Shown in pieces: positions 1 to 8,857 of a DNA stretch of 64,000 nucleotides. Within the stretch, counting starts at the first letter, position 1, and each line of letters starts with the position of its first letter. The translations under genes were made by a program, and so were the position numbers. The notes under the pieces are model-generated. The model was not told the DNA's origin, searched no databases, and saw nothing but the letters and a program-made list of their open reading frames with translations. The stretch is from positions 186,001 through 250,000 of the forward strand of contig JAOAPC010000008.1 in the NCBI GenBank assembly GCA_025462735.1. The letters are read 5' to 3'. Origin of the DNA: Acidobacteriaceae bacterium (GTDB lineage Bacteria; Acidobacteriota; Terriglobia; Terriglobales; Acidobacteriaceae).

Positions 1-966
1 ATGGTCGCTGCCGCAGCGTTGCTGGGCATATTGACTCTGCTCGGTCATGTCACGCCGTGGCTGCTGGTGGTATTTACATTTCTGCTCGGGCTGGGCGCTG
101 TCGTCAATGATCCGGCTTGGCAGGCCATCACCCCGGAGGTCGCGTCACCACAGAATCACGCCAGCGCAGTCGCTCTCAACTCAGCTGCATTCAACGTTGC
201 GCGCGCGGTTGGCCCCGCTATCGGCGGTTTTGTGATTGCTGCTACGAACTCAGGAGTCGCATTCCTGATGAATTCTGCGGGCTTCTTCGGCGTGATTCTT
301 TTTCTATATCGCTGGAAGCGACCAAACCTGGAAGGGACCAAGGCTGGCCGCCTATCCGAGTCACTGTGGGCAGGTCTTCGTTACGTACGCTCGGCCACGT
401 TCGTGCATTGCGTTCTGATTCGAACCGCGGCATTTAGTGTCGCGGCCAGTTCTTTGCTGGCCCTGCTGCCGATTATTGCCCGTCCATTCGGGGCGTCTGG
501 ATACGGTCTGCTGCTTGGCTTTTTCGGCCTGGGTGCGCTGGCCGGGGCCGGGCTGCTTCCACTTTTCCGAACCAGGCTGTCTGTGGATGGGCTGGTCGCG
601 GCCGCGATTATTTTCTTTGCTTTCGCCACATTTGCTGCAGGCCGTACCCGAAGCTTCGGCTGGCTCGCCGTCATTCTATTCGCGGGCGGAATGGCATGGA
701 TTGGCATTGTCGCCTGCCTGAATGTAGCTGCGCAAACCATGACCCCGAGCTGGATGCGAGCGCGCGCGATATCCATGTATTTGCTGGTGCTGCAAGGCGG
801 AATGGCGCTGGGCAGCGCCGGTTGGGGCGCGCTGGCGACAAAATTCGGCGTGCCAACTACAATGCTGTGTTCGGCGGTGGCTCTTATCGCAGGCCTGGCT
901 ACTGTCCGCCGTTTTCGGCTTACGGTCGGAGAGCCGGAGTTAGCTCATTCCATTAGTACCGATTGA
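1..966 (+). CDS. MFS transporter, C-terminal part (5' end outside window)
   Basis: Integral membrane transporter of the major facilitator superfamily, most like the EntS/MFS_3 exporters; the substrate cannot be told. The 321 residues visible begin inside the gene: a usual MFS_3 protein is about 400 residues, and here the first two to three helices are missing. Position 1 happens to be an ATG but is not a credible start. About nine hydrophobic segments remain. The stretch NDPAWQAITPEV followed by ALNSAAFNVARAVGPAIGG is the loop and helix typical of this exporter branch (asparagine/alanine-rich helix after a proline-rich loop). The gene ends four bases before a run leading into the DinB-like gene, so the two may be co-transcribed. 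Confidence 0.85.
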   Translation: MVAAAALLGILTLLGHVTPWLLVVFTFLLGLGAVVNDPAWQAITPEVASPQNHASAVALNSAAFNVARAVGPAIGGFVIAATNSGVAFLMNSAGFFGVILFLYRWKRPNLEGTKAGRLSESLWAGLRYVRSATFVHCVLIRTAAFSVAASSLLALLPIIARPFGASGYGLLLGFFGLGALAGAGLLPLFRTRLSVDGLVAAAIIFFAFATFAAGRTRSFGWLAVILFAGGMAWIGIVACLNVAAQTMTPSWMRARAISMYLLVLQGGMALGSAGWGALATKFGVPTTMLCSAVALIAGLATVRRFRLTVGEPELAHSISTD

Positions 967-1024
967 CCAATTGGGAATCATTACCTTCTGGGGCAAGACA
1001 ACTTTCAACCTGAGGAGAAACACT

Positions 1025-1600
1025 ATGCGCAATAAGAAACTACTGCTGGGAGCTTTCGTTGTGCTCTGTTGTTCTGGATTCGCGTTCAGTCAAATGCCCA
1101 CGCCACCACCCGCAAAGACTCCGGGAGACGCACTCAATGCGGTTTTGAACATTGCCGAGCATGAATTCGTCTCTGCAGCAGACGCCATGCCGGAAGACAA
1201 GTATTCGTTCGCTCCCAGCGCGGGCGAGTTCAAAGGTGTTCGTACCTTCGCGGAGCAAGTGAAACACGTGGCTGCGATCAACTACATATTTGGCGCCAGC
1301 GTTTTGCAGGAAAAACCGCCGGTCGATACGGGCGAGGAAAAAGGACCAGCCACGGTCAAGAGTAAGGCTGAAATCATGAAGTTCCTGAATGACTCTTTCG
1401 CATATTTGCACAAGGCCCTGGCTTCGATAAGCGACAAAAATGAATTAGACCAGGTAACCGTATTTGGTGAGATGAAAATGGCTCGCCTCAGCGTGGGTTC
1501 GTTCTCGGTTGCCCATCCCATGGACCATTACGGGCAGATGGTCGAATATCTCCGGATGAATGGAATCGTGCCGCCGGCCAGCCGTCCACAGAGCAAGTAG
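1025..1600 (+). CDS. Secreted DinB-family protein
   Basis: Protein of 191 residues with a cleavable signal peptide (MRNKKLLLGAFVV... ending near FAFSQ, about residues 1-23) followed by a four-helix DinB fold. The putative metal ligands of the family are visible: a histidine in the second helix (EQVKHVAA) and an HxxxH pair near the C-terminus (AHPMDHYGQ). DinB-like proteins are often thiol- or metal-dependent enzymes of unknown substrate; a periplasmic location is unusual for the best studied members but common among predicted acidobacterial ones. An in-frame start lies 54 bases upstream, but the ATG at 1025 is preceded by GAGGAG at good spacing and exposes the signal peptide, so it is preferred. 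Function beyond the fold is unknown. Confidence 0.85.
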   Translation: MRNKKLLLGAFVVLCCSGFAFSQMPTPPPAKTPGDALNAVLNIAEHEFVSAADAMPEDKYSFAPSAGEFKGVRTFAEQVKHVAAINYIFGASVLQEKPPVDTGEEKGPATVKSKAEIMKFLNDSFAYLHKALASISDKNELDQVTVFGEMKMARLSVGSFSVAHPMDHYGQMVEYLRMNGIVPPASRPQSK

Positions 1601-1607
1601 GAATCTG

Positions 1608-1683
1608 CCACGGATTGCGCGGACTATCACGGAGTGAAGCTGAATCCTAATTAAAATCCGCGAAAATCTGTGCAAATCCGTGG
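1608..1683. repeat. Palindromic intergenic repeat (CCACGGATT family)
   Basis: A 76-base element bounded by a perfect 9-base inverted repeat, CCACGGATT at 1608-1616 and AATCCGTGG at 1675-1683, with internal remnants of the same words (GCGCGG, AAAATCCGCG). This resembles the interspersed repeats scattered in acidobacterial genomes. It lies just after the DinB-like gene and could fold as a hairpin in its transcript. Confidence 0.6.
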
Positions 1684-2101
1684 CTGGTGCGTGATTCGTC
1701 CGAAGGCAACCTTAGTACCATCTTTTTCGCCCACCCCCCTTGCGAAGTTGCCCGATTTTGCCTAGCATCCCAAATGAAAGCCGACCTGCAAGGTTGGTGA
1801 TGGCGGTAACCGATTTTTGAACCAATGCTTGAATGAACGGGGCCTGACTCGTATTTGATCTGGTGTGCCATGCTCCGCCATGCGGAGAGGCCTAAAGGAT
1901 CTCGGAGGGCCCCAAACGTCTACCGACGGTTCATTCTCGGCCCGTCACACGGTCAAGTGGGTCGGTTTTTTTCTCTATACCTGCGAAACCGAGCATCGTC
2001 TCCCAGCACTGCTCGGAAATCCGTAAATAGAATAAAATCAGATCAGATGCGCGGATACCTTGCGAACGACTTTCGCGTTGTGCTCTGCATCTAATTAATC
2101 A
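1684..2101. other. Intergenic stretch without a credible gene
   Basis: About 420 bases between the repeat and lgt. The only open frames here are short and lack ribosome-binding sites and a protein-like composition. A small perfect hairpin, CTCCGC-CAT-GCGGAG, lies near 1872-1886. No convincing promoter for lgt was recognised. Confidence 0.5.
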
Positions 2102-2905
2102 GTGTTTCCCAGACTCTTCCAAATCGGCAATTTCGGCATACCCACCTATGGTGTCCTAGTCGCGTTAGGCGTACTTCTCGGCCTTTGGATCAGCGTCCGC
2201 AACTCCGCCAAGCAAGGAATCAAGCGTGAGAATGCGTGGGATTTTGGTATCGCGGTTGTACTTGCGGGAATCGTAGGCTCGAAGCTTCTCTACCTTTTAG
2301 TCGACTGGCATTTCTATCTTGACCATCCCGGAGAAATCTTCAGCTTCGCCACCTTGCAAGCTGGGGGCATCTTTTCTGGCGGCCTGATTGGAGCGTTTGC
2401 TGTCGCCGCCTGGTATCTACGCAAGCACCAGATGCCGGCACTGGCCACGTGCGACGCGTTTGCGCCCGGTCTCGCAATTGGGCACTCAATTGGACGACTC
2501 GGTTGCTTTGCGGCAGGATGCTGCTATGGAAAAGCGACAGACCACTTCTGGGGCGTGACATTTACCAATCCGCTCGCGCAACAACTCGTCGGAACTCCAT
2601 TGGGGCATGCCCTTGAACCCACGCAGTTGTTCGAGTCCGCTGTGGAATTGAGCATCTTCTTTCTTCTCACCTGGATGTTTAAGCGCAAGAAATTCGACGG
2701 CCAGATTTTTGGGGCATACCTTTTCCTTTACGGAGTCGCCCGCTTCTTCCTTGAGTTTCTGCGGGATGATCCCGGCCGCGGCTCCGTGTTCGGAGGCGTC
2801 ATGACCGGAACCCAACTCATCGCAATCTGCCTCGTGCTCACCGGCGGGCTTATCTGGTATCTTCGGCCCGCACCGAAAGTCGTTTTAGCAACGGCCACGC
2901 GCTAG
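2102..2905 (+). CDS. lgt: Prolipoprotein diacylglyceryl transferase
   Basis: Inner-membrane enzyme that moves diacylglycerol from phosphatidylglycerol onto the lipobox cysteine of prolipoproteins, the first step of lipoprotein maturation. 267 residues, seven or so membrane helices. The N-terminal sequence MFPRLFQIGNFGIPTYGVL and the central signature HSIGRLGCFAAGCCYG match the family; the classical form of the signature is GRxGNFxNxE, and the GCFxAGCCYG variant occurs in many non-proteobacterial homologues. The C-terminal RFFLEFLRDDPGRG motif is also typical. GTG start at 2102. It stands alone, followed by an intergenic repeat. Confidence 0.9.
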   Translation: MFPRLFQIGNFGIPTYGVLVALGVLLGLWISVRNSAKQGIKRENAWDFGIAVVLAGIVGSKLLYLLVDWHFYLDHPGEIFSFATLQAGGIFSGGLIGAFAVAAWYLRKHQMPALATCDAFAPGLAIGHSIGRLGCFAAGCCYGKATDHFWGVTFTNPLAQQLVGTPLGHALEPTQLFESAVELSIFFLLTWMFKRKKFDGQIFGAYLFLYGVARFFLEFLRDDPGRGSVFGGVMTGTQLIAICLVLTGGLIWYLRPAPKVVLATATR

Positions 2906-2931
2906 GGCAACTTTCACTCCTTATCCAAAAT

Positions 2932-3129
2932 TGTCATCCTGAGCAAAGCAAGTGCTTTTGCTCGCGAGAGCATTTTAGATCCGCACCAACGCTTCCTGGA
3001 GTTCTCACACGTAATCCAGCTTCGGCGCGGTTGTAGAAATTCCCATCGAGGTTCTTCCTTGTGCGAAGATCAAAGGGGTTCTTCGACTCGGGGCCGGCAC
3101 AAAGCCGGCCCGCTTCGCTCAGAATGACA
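2932..3129. repeat. Palindrome-bounded intergenic repeat upstream of rluD
   Basis: The segment starts TGTCATCCTGAGC (2932-2944) and ends GCTCAGAATGACA (3117-3129), a 12 of 13 inverted match. The interior holds short palindromes (GGCCGGC, TTTGCTCGC/GCGAGAGCA). This is the arrangement of the common acidobacterial interspersed repeats. Its right end contains the ATG used as the probable start of the next gene. Confidence 0.65.
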
Positions 3130-4131
3130 GCGAATAATTTCATTGTGGAAACGAAAACACTCACCGTCGACTCGGAACACTCCGGTCGCCGGCTGGATCA
3201 CTTCCTAGTCTCGCAACTTCCTGACAACAGCCGCTCGTGGATCCAGCAACTCATCTCGCAGAAAAAAGTGCTGGTGGATGGAAAGCCAGCCAAAGCTTCG
3301 CTGCCTCTGCGCGGTGGAGAGCGCATTGAAATTGTCGGTGAGGTTGAACGTCCGCCACTGCGGGCTATTGCGGAAGAGATTCCACTGGATGTTATCTACG
3401 AAGATGATGATCTCGCCGTCGTTAACAAGCCGGCTGGAATGATGGTTCACGCAGGCGCCGGAGGGACGGACGAGGAACGAAACCGCGGAACTTTAGTCAA
3501 CGCTCTGCTGCACAGGTTCGGTGCGCTATCCGGCGTAGGGGGCGAACTGCGCCCCGGAATTGTTCATCGCCTGGACAAAGACACCAGCGGCCTGATTGTG
3601 GTCGCAAAAAATGACACTGCGCATCGGAAGCTGGGAGCTGAGTTTTCCGGGCGAAGGGTAAAGAAAACTTACATCGCCCTCGTCCACGGCTGGCTTAAGG
3701 ATGATCATGGCACAATTTCCAGCCCAATCAGCCGTGATGCCATTCGTCGTATCCGCATGACCACCCGCAGAAGCGGTGGCCGTGAGGCCGTCACGAAGTA
3801 TGTTGTTGAGCGACGAATTCAGTCCGAATTCGGCAAGTTCACGCTGGTCAAAGTCAAAATCGAAACCGGCCGCACCCATCAGATTCGCGTCCACATGGCT
3901 TCGCTCGGCCACCCGGTGGCAGGGGACGCACTCTACGGCGCGCCACGTGAGATCCGCGCCAAATCCGGGGCGGTAATTTCCCTGCCCCGAAATTTTCTCC
4001 ACTCCGCCGAACTTCAGTTCGAGCATCCGCACAGCGGAGAGCTACTGAGCTTTTCGTCTCCTATTCCAGAACCTCTCGTAGAATTTTTGCGCGATTTGGA
4101 GCTGAATCGCGCCATGGAGAAGCGGCTATAA
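3124..4131 (+). CDS. rluD: Large-subunit rRNA pseudouridine synthase, RluD type
   Basis: Isomerises uridines in 23S rRNA to pseudouridine. From the ATG at 3124 it has 335 residues: an S4 RNA-binding domain (about 18-80: GRRLDHFLVSQ, QKKVLVDGKPAK) followed by the RluA/C/D catalytic domain with the signature HRLDKDTSGL, whose aspartate (about residue 151) is the catalytic residue, and the C-terminal GRTHQIRVHMA motif. The open frame extends upstream to 3061, but that extension is simply translated repeat DNA and should not be included. A GTG at 3145 is another possible start; neither has a strong ribosome-binding site. Confidence 0.9.
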   Translation: MTANNFIVETKTLTVDSEHSGRRLDHFLVSQLPDNSRSWIQQLISQKKVLVDGKPAKASLPLRGGERIEIVGEVERPPLRAIAEEIPLDVIYEDDDLAVVNKPAGMMVHAGAGGTDEERNRGTLVNALLHRFGALSGVGGELRPGIVHRLDKDTSGLIVVAKNDTAHRKLGAEFSGRRVKKTYIALVHGWLKDDHGTISSPISRDAIRRIRMTTRRSGGREAVTKYVVERRIQSEFGKFTLVKVKIETGRTHQIRVHMASLGHPVAGDALYGAPREIRAKSGAVISLPRNFLHSAELQFEHPHSGELLSFSSPIPEPLVEFLRDLELNRAMEKRL

Positions 4132-4141
4132 TGAGGTTCTC

Positions 4142-5275
4142 ATGCATCGGTTCCGGCCCACTCGCCTTGTCCTCACTGCGGCGTTTTTGAGCGTTTCTCT
4201 CTTTGTCTTTGCTCAGACCTCCGCACAGAACTCGGCTCAAACTGCGGACGAGCTGCCCTCAGCACCTTCAGCCGTGGTGCAGCAAAAGCCAGCACCGCAA
4301 AAAGCCGCTGCAGCCCCACCAACCGAGGAGCAGCCGGCTCAGACTCAGCCAACCGATCCGGCACAGCAGGGTTCCGACCCGACCGCAGGTAACAGCGATA
4401 CCCCTTCGGATGAGCCTTCAAAGACTCAAGGCGATTCGACCTTCGTCAAAACCGTCAATGAGGTTCCAGTTGTCTTCACAGTCACGGACAAACACAACCA
4501 CTATGTGCGTGATCTCAGTAAGAATGATTTCAAGGTAATGGACGACGGCAGGCCTGTCGTCGACGTTCGCAGCTTCCGTCGCGAGACCGATCTACCCTTG
4601 CGGGTCGCGCTTCTGATCGACTCCAGCGCTTCGGTTCGCGGCCGCTTCAAGTTCGAACAAGAAGCCGCGATCGAGTTCATGAACCAAACCATCCGCCCCA
4701 AATACGACCAGGCATTCGTAATGGGCTTCGATTCCACTCTTGAGGTTACGCAGGAGTTCACCGGCGATACCGAGCTGCTCTCGAAAGGCATCCGCAGCTT
4801 GCGTCCCGGAAATAGTACCCGGCTCTACGATGCCATCTTCTACGCCTGCCGCGAACGGCTGCTGAATACGCCGGAAACGATCTCGGTGCGCAAAGCCATA
4901 GTTCTGATAACTGACGGAGAAGACAATTCCAGCCGTTCGACCCGGGAAGAAGCCATTGACATGGCGCTGCGGGCGAATGTGATTGTTTATACGATCAGTA
5001 CCAATTTCCCTGGATATTCAGAAAGCAGCAAGTATGACAAGATCCTGCAGCGCATTGCGGACGCCACTGGCGGGCGTTGGTTTGAGCCGTTTCAGGTGAC
5101 CGACGTTGCCAACGCCTTTGCTCAGATACAGGCCGATCTACGCAGTCAATATGCGCTGGCATACCGCCCCGCCGACTTTAAGCATGATGGCCGATATCGC
5201 ACGATCGAAATCTTAGCTGAGCATAAAGGTTTGAAGGTTCACAGCCGGCACGGGTATTACGCTCCGACGGAGTAA
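4142..5275 (+). CDS. Secreted VWFA-domain protein, acidobacterial type
   Basis: Exported protein of 377 residues. A signal peptide (residues 1-24, ending FVFAQ) is followed by a low-complexity linker rich in Ala, Pro, Gln, Ser and Thr (about 25-105), a short beta domain of the kind that precedes the VWFA module (VFTVTDKHNHYVRDLSKNDF), and a von Willebrand A domain with a complete MIDAS start, LLIDSSASV (DxSxS). The order matches the VWFA-related family first described from Acidobacteria, which is expanded in that phylum. Likely adhesive or scaffolding; partner unknown. Starts 10 bases after rluD and is probably co-transcribed. Confidence 0.88.
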   Translation: MHRFRPTRLVLTAAFLSVSLFVFAQTSAQNSAQTADELPSAPSAVVQQKPAPQKAAAAPPTEEQPAQTQPTDPAQQGSDPTAGNSDTPSDEPSKTQGDSTFVKTVNEVPVVFTVTDKHNHYVRDLSKNDFKVMDDGRPVVDVRSFRRETDLPLRVALLIDSSASVRGRFKFEQEAAIEFMNQTIRPKYDQAFVMGFDSTLEVTQEFTGDTELLSKGIRSLRPGNSTRLYDAIFYACRERLLNTPETISVRKAIVLITDGEDNSSRSTREEAIDMALRANVIVYTISTNFPGYSESSKYDKILQRIADATGGRWFEPFQVTDVANAFAQIQADLRSQYALAYRPADFKHDGRYRTIEILAEHKGLKVHSRHGYYAPTE

Positions 5276-5427
5276 ATACGTCGTGGTTCGTTGGCCATTG
5301 GCCGAACAGATTCGCGACAAGCGCGAGCTAAAAATCAAACCCGGTGCCCAAATCCCGGTTTTCGCGAACGACCGACGACGAACGACCAATGACGATTTTC
5401 CAAATGAACTATTTCGAAAGGTAAAAA

Positions 5428-6702
5428 GTGAGCCCAACCGAAACCACACCCAGTACTAAACGCGAGATAGAAGTTGAAATTCCTCAAGAGGAGGTATCGC
5501 GTGAGACTGAGGTGCTGATCCAGAAATATCAAAAGCTGGCGCGCATCCCGGGTTTTCGCCGCGGCCATGTGCCCGCCTCCATCATTCGCCAGCGTTTTTC
5601 ACAAGACATTCAGAATGACGTAATCGACGCGCTGGTGCCCAAATACTTCCGCAAGGAAACCGAACGTCTGGGCGTAGTTCCAATCTCCCAGCCTCGCGTG
5701 ACTGAGTTGCAGAGCCCCGAAGGCAAGCCATTGCACTTTAAGGCCAGCTTCGAGGTCATGCCTGAGATCAAGGTCGAAGGCTACAAAGAACTTCGCGCCG
5801 ACCACCCTGAAATTTCTGTGTCCAACGAGGAAGTTGAGGAATCGCTCAAGAGCTTACAGGAGCAGAAGGCAACCTTCTCTCCGATTGAAGGTCGGGCCAT
5901 TGCCGAGGGCGACTACGCCCAAGTTTCGCTTGACGGCACCCCTAAGAAGGAAGAGGAAGGAACCAAGCCCGTCCACATGGATGACGTGCTGGTCGAAATC
6001 GGCGGCAAGGCCACAATGCCGGAATTTACCGAGAACCTGCGGGGAGCCAGCGCTGGCGAAGAACGTACGTTTGATGTTCTTTATCCTGAGGATTTTTCTG
6101 ACGAGCGGCTTCGGGGCAAGACCTTCAGCTACAAAGTCAAAGTGAATGCGATCAAGCAGAAAAGCTTACCCGAGCTGAATGACGATTTCGCCAAGGAAAT
6201 CGGTGAATTTTCCACGTTAGAAGAAGTTCGACAACGTATTCGCGAAGGCATGGAGAACGAACGCCGTCAAACGGCAGAGCGCGAGGCCAAAGACAAATTG
6301 CTGACGGAACTCATCCGGCGCAACGAATTCGAGATTCCAGAAGCACTGGTCGAGCATCAAATCGATATACGCCTAGAACGTGGCCTTCGCGCCCTTGCAG
6401 CCCAGGGGATGAGCTCCGAACACATGAAAAAAATGGACCTGGCTCGCCTTCGTGCTGGCCAGCGTGACCAGGCTGTTCAGGAGGTCAAGGCTGCTTTGCT
6501 GCTGGAAAAGATCGCCGAAGAAGAAAAAATTGAGGTCGGCGACGAGGAAATTAGCCACGAGATTGAGGCATTGGCCACGCAGACAAATCAGGCGCCGGAT
6601 GCGATTCGCGCACGTTTGACACGTGATGGAGCGCTCGATAGAATCCGGAACAGGATCCGCAACGAAAAGGCCCTCGATTTACTGTATCGTCAATCTGCTT
6701 AG
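5428..6702 (+). CDS. tig: Trigger factor (ribosome-associated chaperone)
   Basis: Chaperone that binds the ribosomal exit tunnel and shields nascent chains. 424 residues, normal for the family: N-terminal ribosome-binding domain with the signature PGFRRGHVP (the GFRxGxxP motif, about residues 38-46), a central FKBP-type peptidyl-prolyl isomerase domain (about 150-240) and a long helical C-terminal chaperone domain. GTG start at 5428 with GAAAGG just upstream. Heads a conserved proteostasis run tig-clpP-clpX-lon, the usual bacterial order. Confidence 0.96.
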   Translation: MSPTETTPSTKREIEVEIPQEEVSRETEVLIQKYQKLARIPGFRRGHVPASIIRQRFSQDIQNDVIDALVPKYFRKETERLGVVPISQPRVTELQSPEGKPLHFKASFEVMPEIKVEGYKELRADHPEISVSNEEVEESLKSLQEQKATFSPIEGRAIAEGDYAQVSLDGTPKKEEEGTKPVHMDDVLVEIGGKATMPEFTENLRGASAGEERTFDVLYPEDFSDERLRGKTFSYKVKVNAIKQKSLPELNDDFAKEIGEFSTLEEVRQRIREGMENERRQTAEREAKDKLLTELIRRNEFEIPEALVEHQIDIRLERGLRALAAQGMSSEHMKKMDLARLRAGQRDQAVQEVKAALLLEKIAEEEKIEVGDEEISHEIEALATQTNQAPDAIRARLTRDGALDRIRNRIRNEKALDLLYRQSA

Positions 6703-6757
6703 GCAGAGCGCTTCCAATCCCCCCATCATCCGGAATTTCCGGGCAGGAGTGTGAGAA

Positions 6758-7366
6758 GTGAGTGAGAAAGACGCACGCATGATGCTGGTCCCCATGGTTA
6801 TCGAACAAACCGGCCGGGGTGAGCGGGCCTATGACATTTACTCGCGCCTGCTGCGCGACAATATTATTTTTATCGGGACGCCGATCGACGACAACGTCGC
6901 CAATCTGGTAATCGCGCAGATGCTGTTCCTGGCACAGGAAGACCCCGAGAAGGACATTCAGCTCTATATAAATTCTCCCGGTGGGTCGATTACTTCGGGT
7001 ATGGCAATTTACGACACGATGCAGTACGTGAAGAACGACGTGACTACAATATGCATTGGACAGGCGGCCAGCATGGCGGCCACTCTGCTCGCAGCGGGAG
7101 AACCAAAGAAGAGGTTGGCGTTGCCTAATTCAAGAATTTTAATCCACCAACCGCACATGGGCGGGCTGTCAGGACAGGCGACCGATATTGACATTCATGC
7201 GCGCGAAATCCTGAGGATGCGTGACATTACGAATCAATTGCTCTCTAAACACACCGGGCAAAAGCTCGAAAAAGTAGAAAAAGACGTCGAGCGCGATTTC
7301 ATTATGAATGCCCAGCAGGCCAAGGAGTACGGAATCATTGACGATATCATCTACAAGACCAGATAG
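6758..7366 (+). CDS. clpP: ATP-dependent Clp protease, proteolytic subunit
   Basis: Serine peptidase that forms the tetradecameric degradation chamber docked by ClpX. 202 residues. The catalytic serine is in GQAASMAA (about residue 105), the histidine in [10 protein letters not shown] (about 130), spaced 25 residues apart as in Escherichia coli ClpP, and the acidic residue lies in the KDVERDF region near 176-180. The N-terminal [19 protein letters not shown] is standard. GTG start at 6758 after GGAGTGTGAGAA. 55 bases downstream of tig and 110 upstream of clpX. Confidence 0.97.
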   Translation: MSEKDARMMLVPMVIEQTGRGERAYDIYSRLLRDNIIFIGTPIDDNVANLVIAQMLFLAQEDPEKDIQLYINSPGGSITSGMAIYDTMQYVKNDVTTICIGQAASMAATLLAAGEPKKRLALPNSRILIHQPHMGGLSGQATDIDIHAREILRMRDITNQLLSKHTGQKLEKVEKDVERDFIMNAQQAKEYGIIDDIIYKTR

Positions 7367-7373
7367 GTTGTAT

Positions 7374-7392
7374 GATCGGCCTTTCGCCGATC
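7374..7392 (+). other. Hairpin between clpP and clpX
   Basis: Perfect 7-base stem GATCGGC / GCCGATC with a CTTTC loop starting seven bases after the clpP stop. There is no run of T after it, so it is not a classical terminator. It may be a processing or stabilising element setting the relative level of clpP and clpX. Confidence 0.4.
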
Positions 7393-7476
7393 AACTTCCC
7401 GGGGCAAGAGATCTGGCGGGTGGGATAGCAGAGAAAACAAGGCGGCCAGAAATGGCACCTAAAGGAGTGGGGCTGA

Positions 7477-8751
7477 GTGAAAAACAAGACCGGAACTGAA
7501 GAAATTCTTCGCTGCTCGTTCTGCCATAAGTCGCAGGACGCGGTCGCCAAGCTGATCTCCTCTCCGAGCGACTACCCGCGGGCGTACATTTGCGACGAGT
7601 GTGTTGCAGTCTGCAATTCCATTCTGGAAGATGACCGCGCAGCCACTCCGGCGGCAACAACTCCGAACCAACTCCCCAAGCCGGCTGAGGTCAAGACTTT
7701 CCTCGATGAGTACGTGATTGGACAGGAACAAACCAAGAAGAAGCTCGCCGTCGCAGTTTACAACCACTACAAGCGTATCTACATGAACCGGCAGCGTGCC
7801 GGGGACGGTATTGAGCTCACAAAATCGAACATCATGCTGATCGGTCCAACCGGGACTGGAAAGACTCTAATGGCGCAGACACTCGCGCGCATGCTCGACG
7901 TGCCCTTCGCCATCGTGGACGCGACTACTCTGACTGAGGCTGGATACGTCGGCGAAGACGTTGAGAACATTATTCTGAAGCTGCTTCAGGCAGCCGACGG
8001 CGATGTAGGCCGGGCACAAACTGGAATCATCTACATCGACGAAGTGGATAAGATCGGGCGCAAAGACGAGAATCCCTCCATCACCCGTGATGTGTCCGGT
8101 GAAGGTGTACAGCAAGCGCTTCTGAAGATATTGGAAGGGACGATCGCCAATGTTCCTCCCCAGGGTGGGCGCAAGCACCCACACCAGGAATTCACCCCTG
8201 TAGATACCACCAACATTCTCTTTATCTGTGGCGGCGCGTTCGTTGGCCTGGACAAGATCATTGGCCGGCGCGCTGGCCGGAAAGCCCTGGGCTTCAAGGC
8301 TGATGATGACCAGACGCAAGATGTAGTCCCAGATCGCAAGCGCAGTTTTGAGCTGTTAAACGAAATACAGCCAGAAGACCTGATCAAATTTGGACTAATT
8401 CCAGAGTTCGTAGGCCGTTTGCCTGTGGTGGGCGTATTGGAAGACCTCGACGAAGCTGCCCTCATGGAAATCCTCACTCGGCCCAAGAATGCGATCGTCA
8501 AACAGTACCAGCGTCTCTTCGAGTTCGAGAACGTACGCCTCAAGTTCAGCGAGGACGCTCTCCGCGCAGTTGCCCGGCAAGCCATGGTCCGGAAAGTCGG
8601 CGCCCGCGGTTTGCGCATGATTCTCGAAGAGCTCATGCTTGACCTCATGTATCACCTGCCAAGCCAAAAGAAAGTAAAAGAATTCGAAGTCACTCGCGAA
8701 ATGGTTGAAAAACGCAACGTTTCGCTTACTATGATGGAGAAGGCAGGGTAA
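7477..8751 (+). CDS. clpX: ClpX ATPase, substrate-unfolding subunit of ClpXP
   Basis: AAA+ unfoldase that recognises tagged substrates and threads them into ClpP. 424 residues. An N-terminal zinc-binding domain with four cysteines (CSFC... CDEC, residues 13-42) is followed by a Walker A motif GPTGTGKT (about 123-130), the ClpX signature [10 protein letters not shown], Walker [11 protein letters not shown] and the sensor-2 region GARGLR. GTG start at 7477 preceded by AAAGGAG. Normal length, no anomalies. Confidence 0.97.
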   Translation: MKNKTGTEEILRCSFCHKSQDAVAKLISSPSDYPRAYICDECVAVCNSILEDDRAATPAATTPNQLPKPAEVKTFLDEYVIGQEQTKKKLAVAVYNHYKRIYMNRQRAGDGIELTKSNIMLIGPTGTGKTLMAQTLARMLDVPFAIVDATTLTEAGYVGEDVENIILKLLQAADGDVGRAQTGIIYIDEVDKIGRKDENPSITRDVSGEGVQQALLKILEGTIANVPPQGGRKHPHQEFTPVDTTNILFICGGAFVGLDKIIGRRAGRKALGFKADDDQTQDVVPDRKRSFELLNEIQPEDLIKFGLIPEFVGRLPVVGVLEDLDEAALMEILTRPKNAIVKQYQRLFEFENVRLKFSEDALRAVARQAMVRKVGARGLRMILEELMLDLMYHLPSQKKVKEFEVTREMVEKRNVSLTMMEKAG

Positions 8752-8857
8752 GAAGCTCGTTGGTTGTTTAGCTGTAGCTGCGGGCTTGAATCGCGCTCTG
8801 CTCAATAAAGGTTTAAGCTAGTAGCTGGAGCTAAACCCAAGTCGTTCGGGAGTTTTC

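Noticed and set aside
1855-2094. 79-codon frame upstream of lgt
   Set aside because: Arg/Ser-rich translated non-coding DNA with no ribosome-binding site; overlaps hairpins.
3061-3123. Upstream extension of rluD
   Set aside because: It translates the palindromic repeat (RSKGFFDSG...); not part of the enzyme.
4126-4131. TATAAT at the end of rluD as a promoter of the VWFA gene
   Set aside because: It overlaps the coding end and has no acceptable -35 at 15-19 bases.
5279-5400. Possible inverted repeat between the VWFA gene and tig (GTTCGTTGGCCATTGG and GAACGACCAATGACGA)
   Set aside because: The words are similar but do not pair cleanly as an inverted repeat; left as probable repeat debris.
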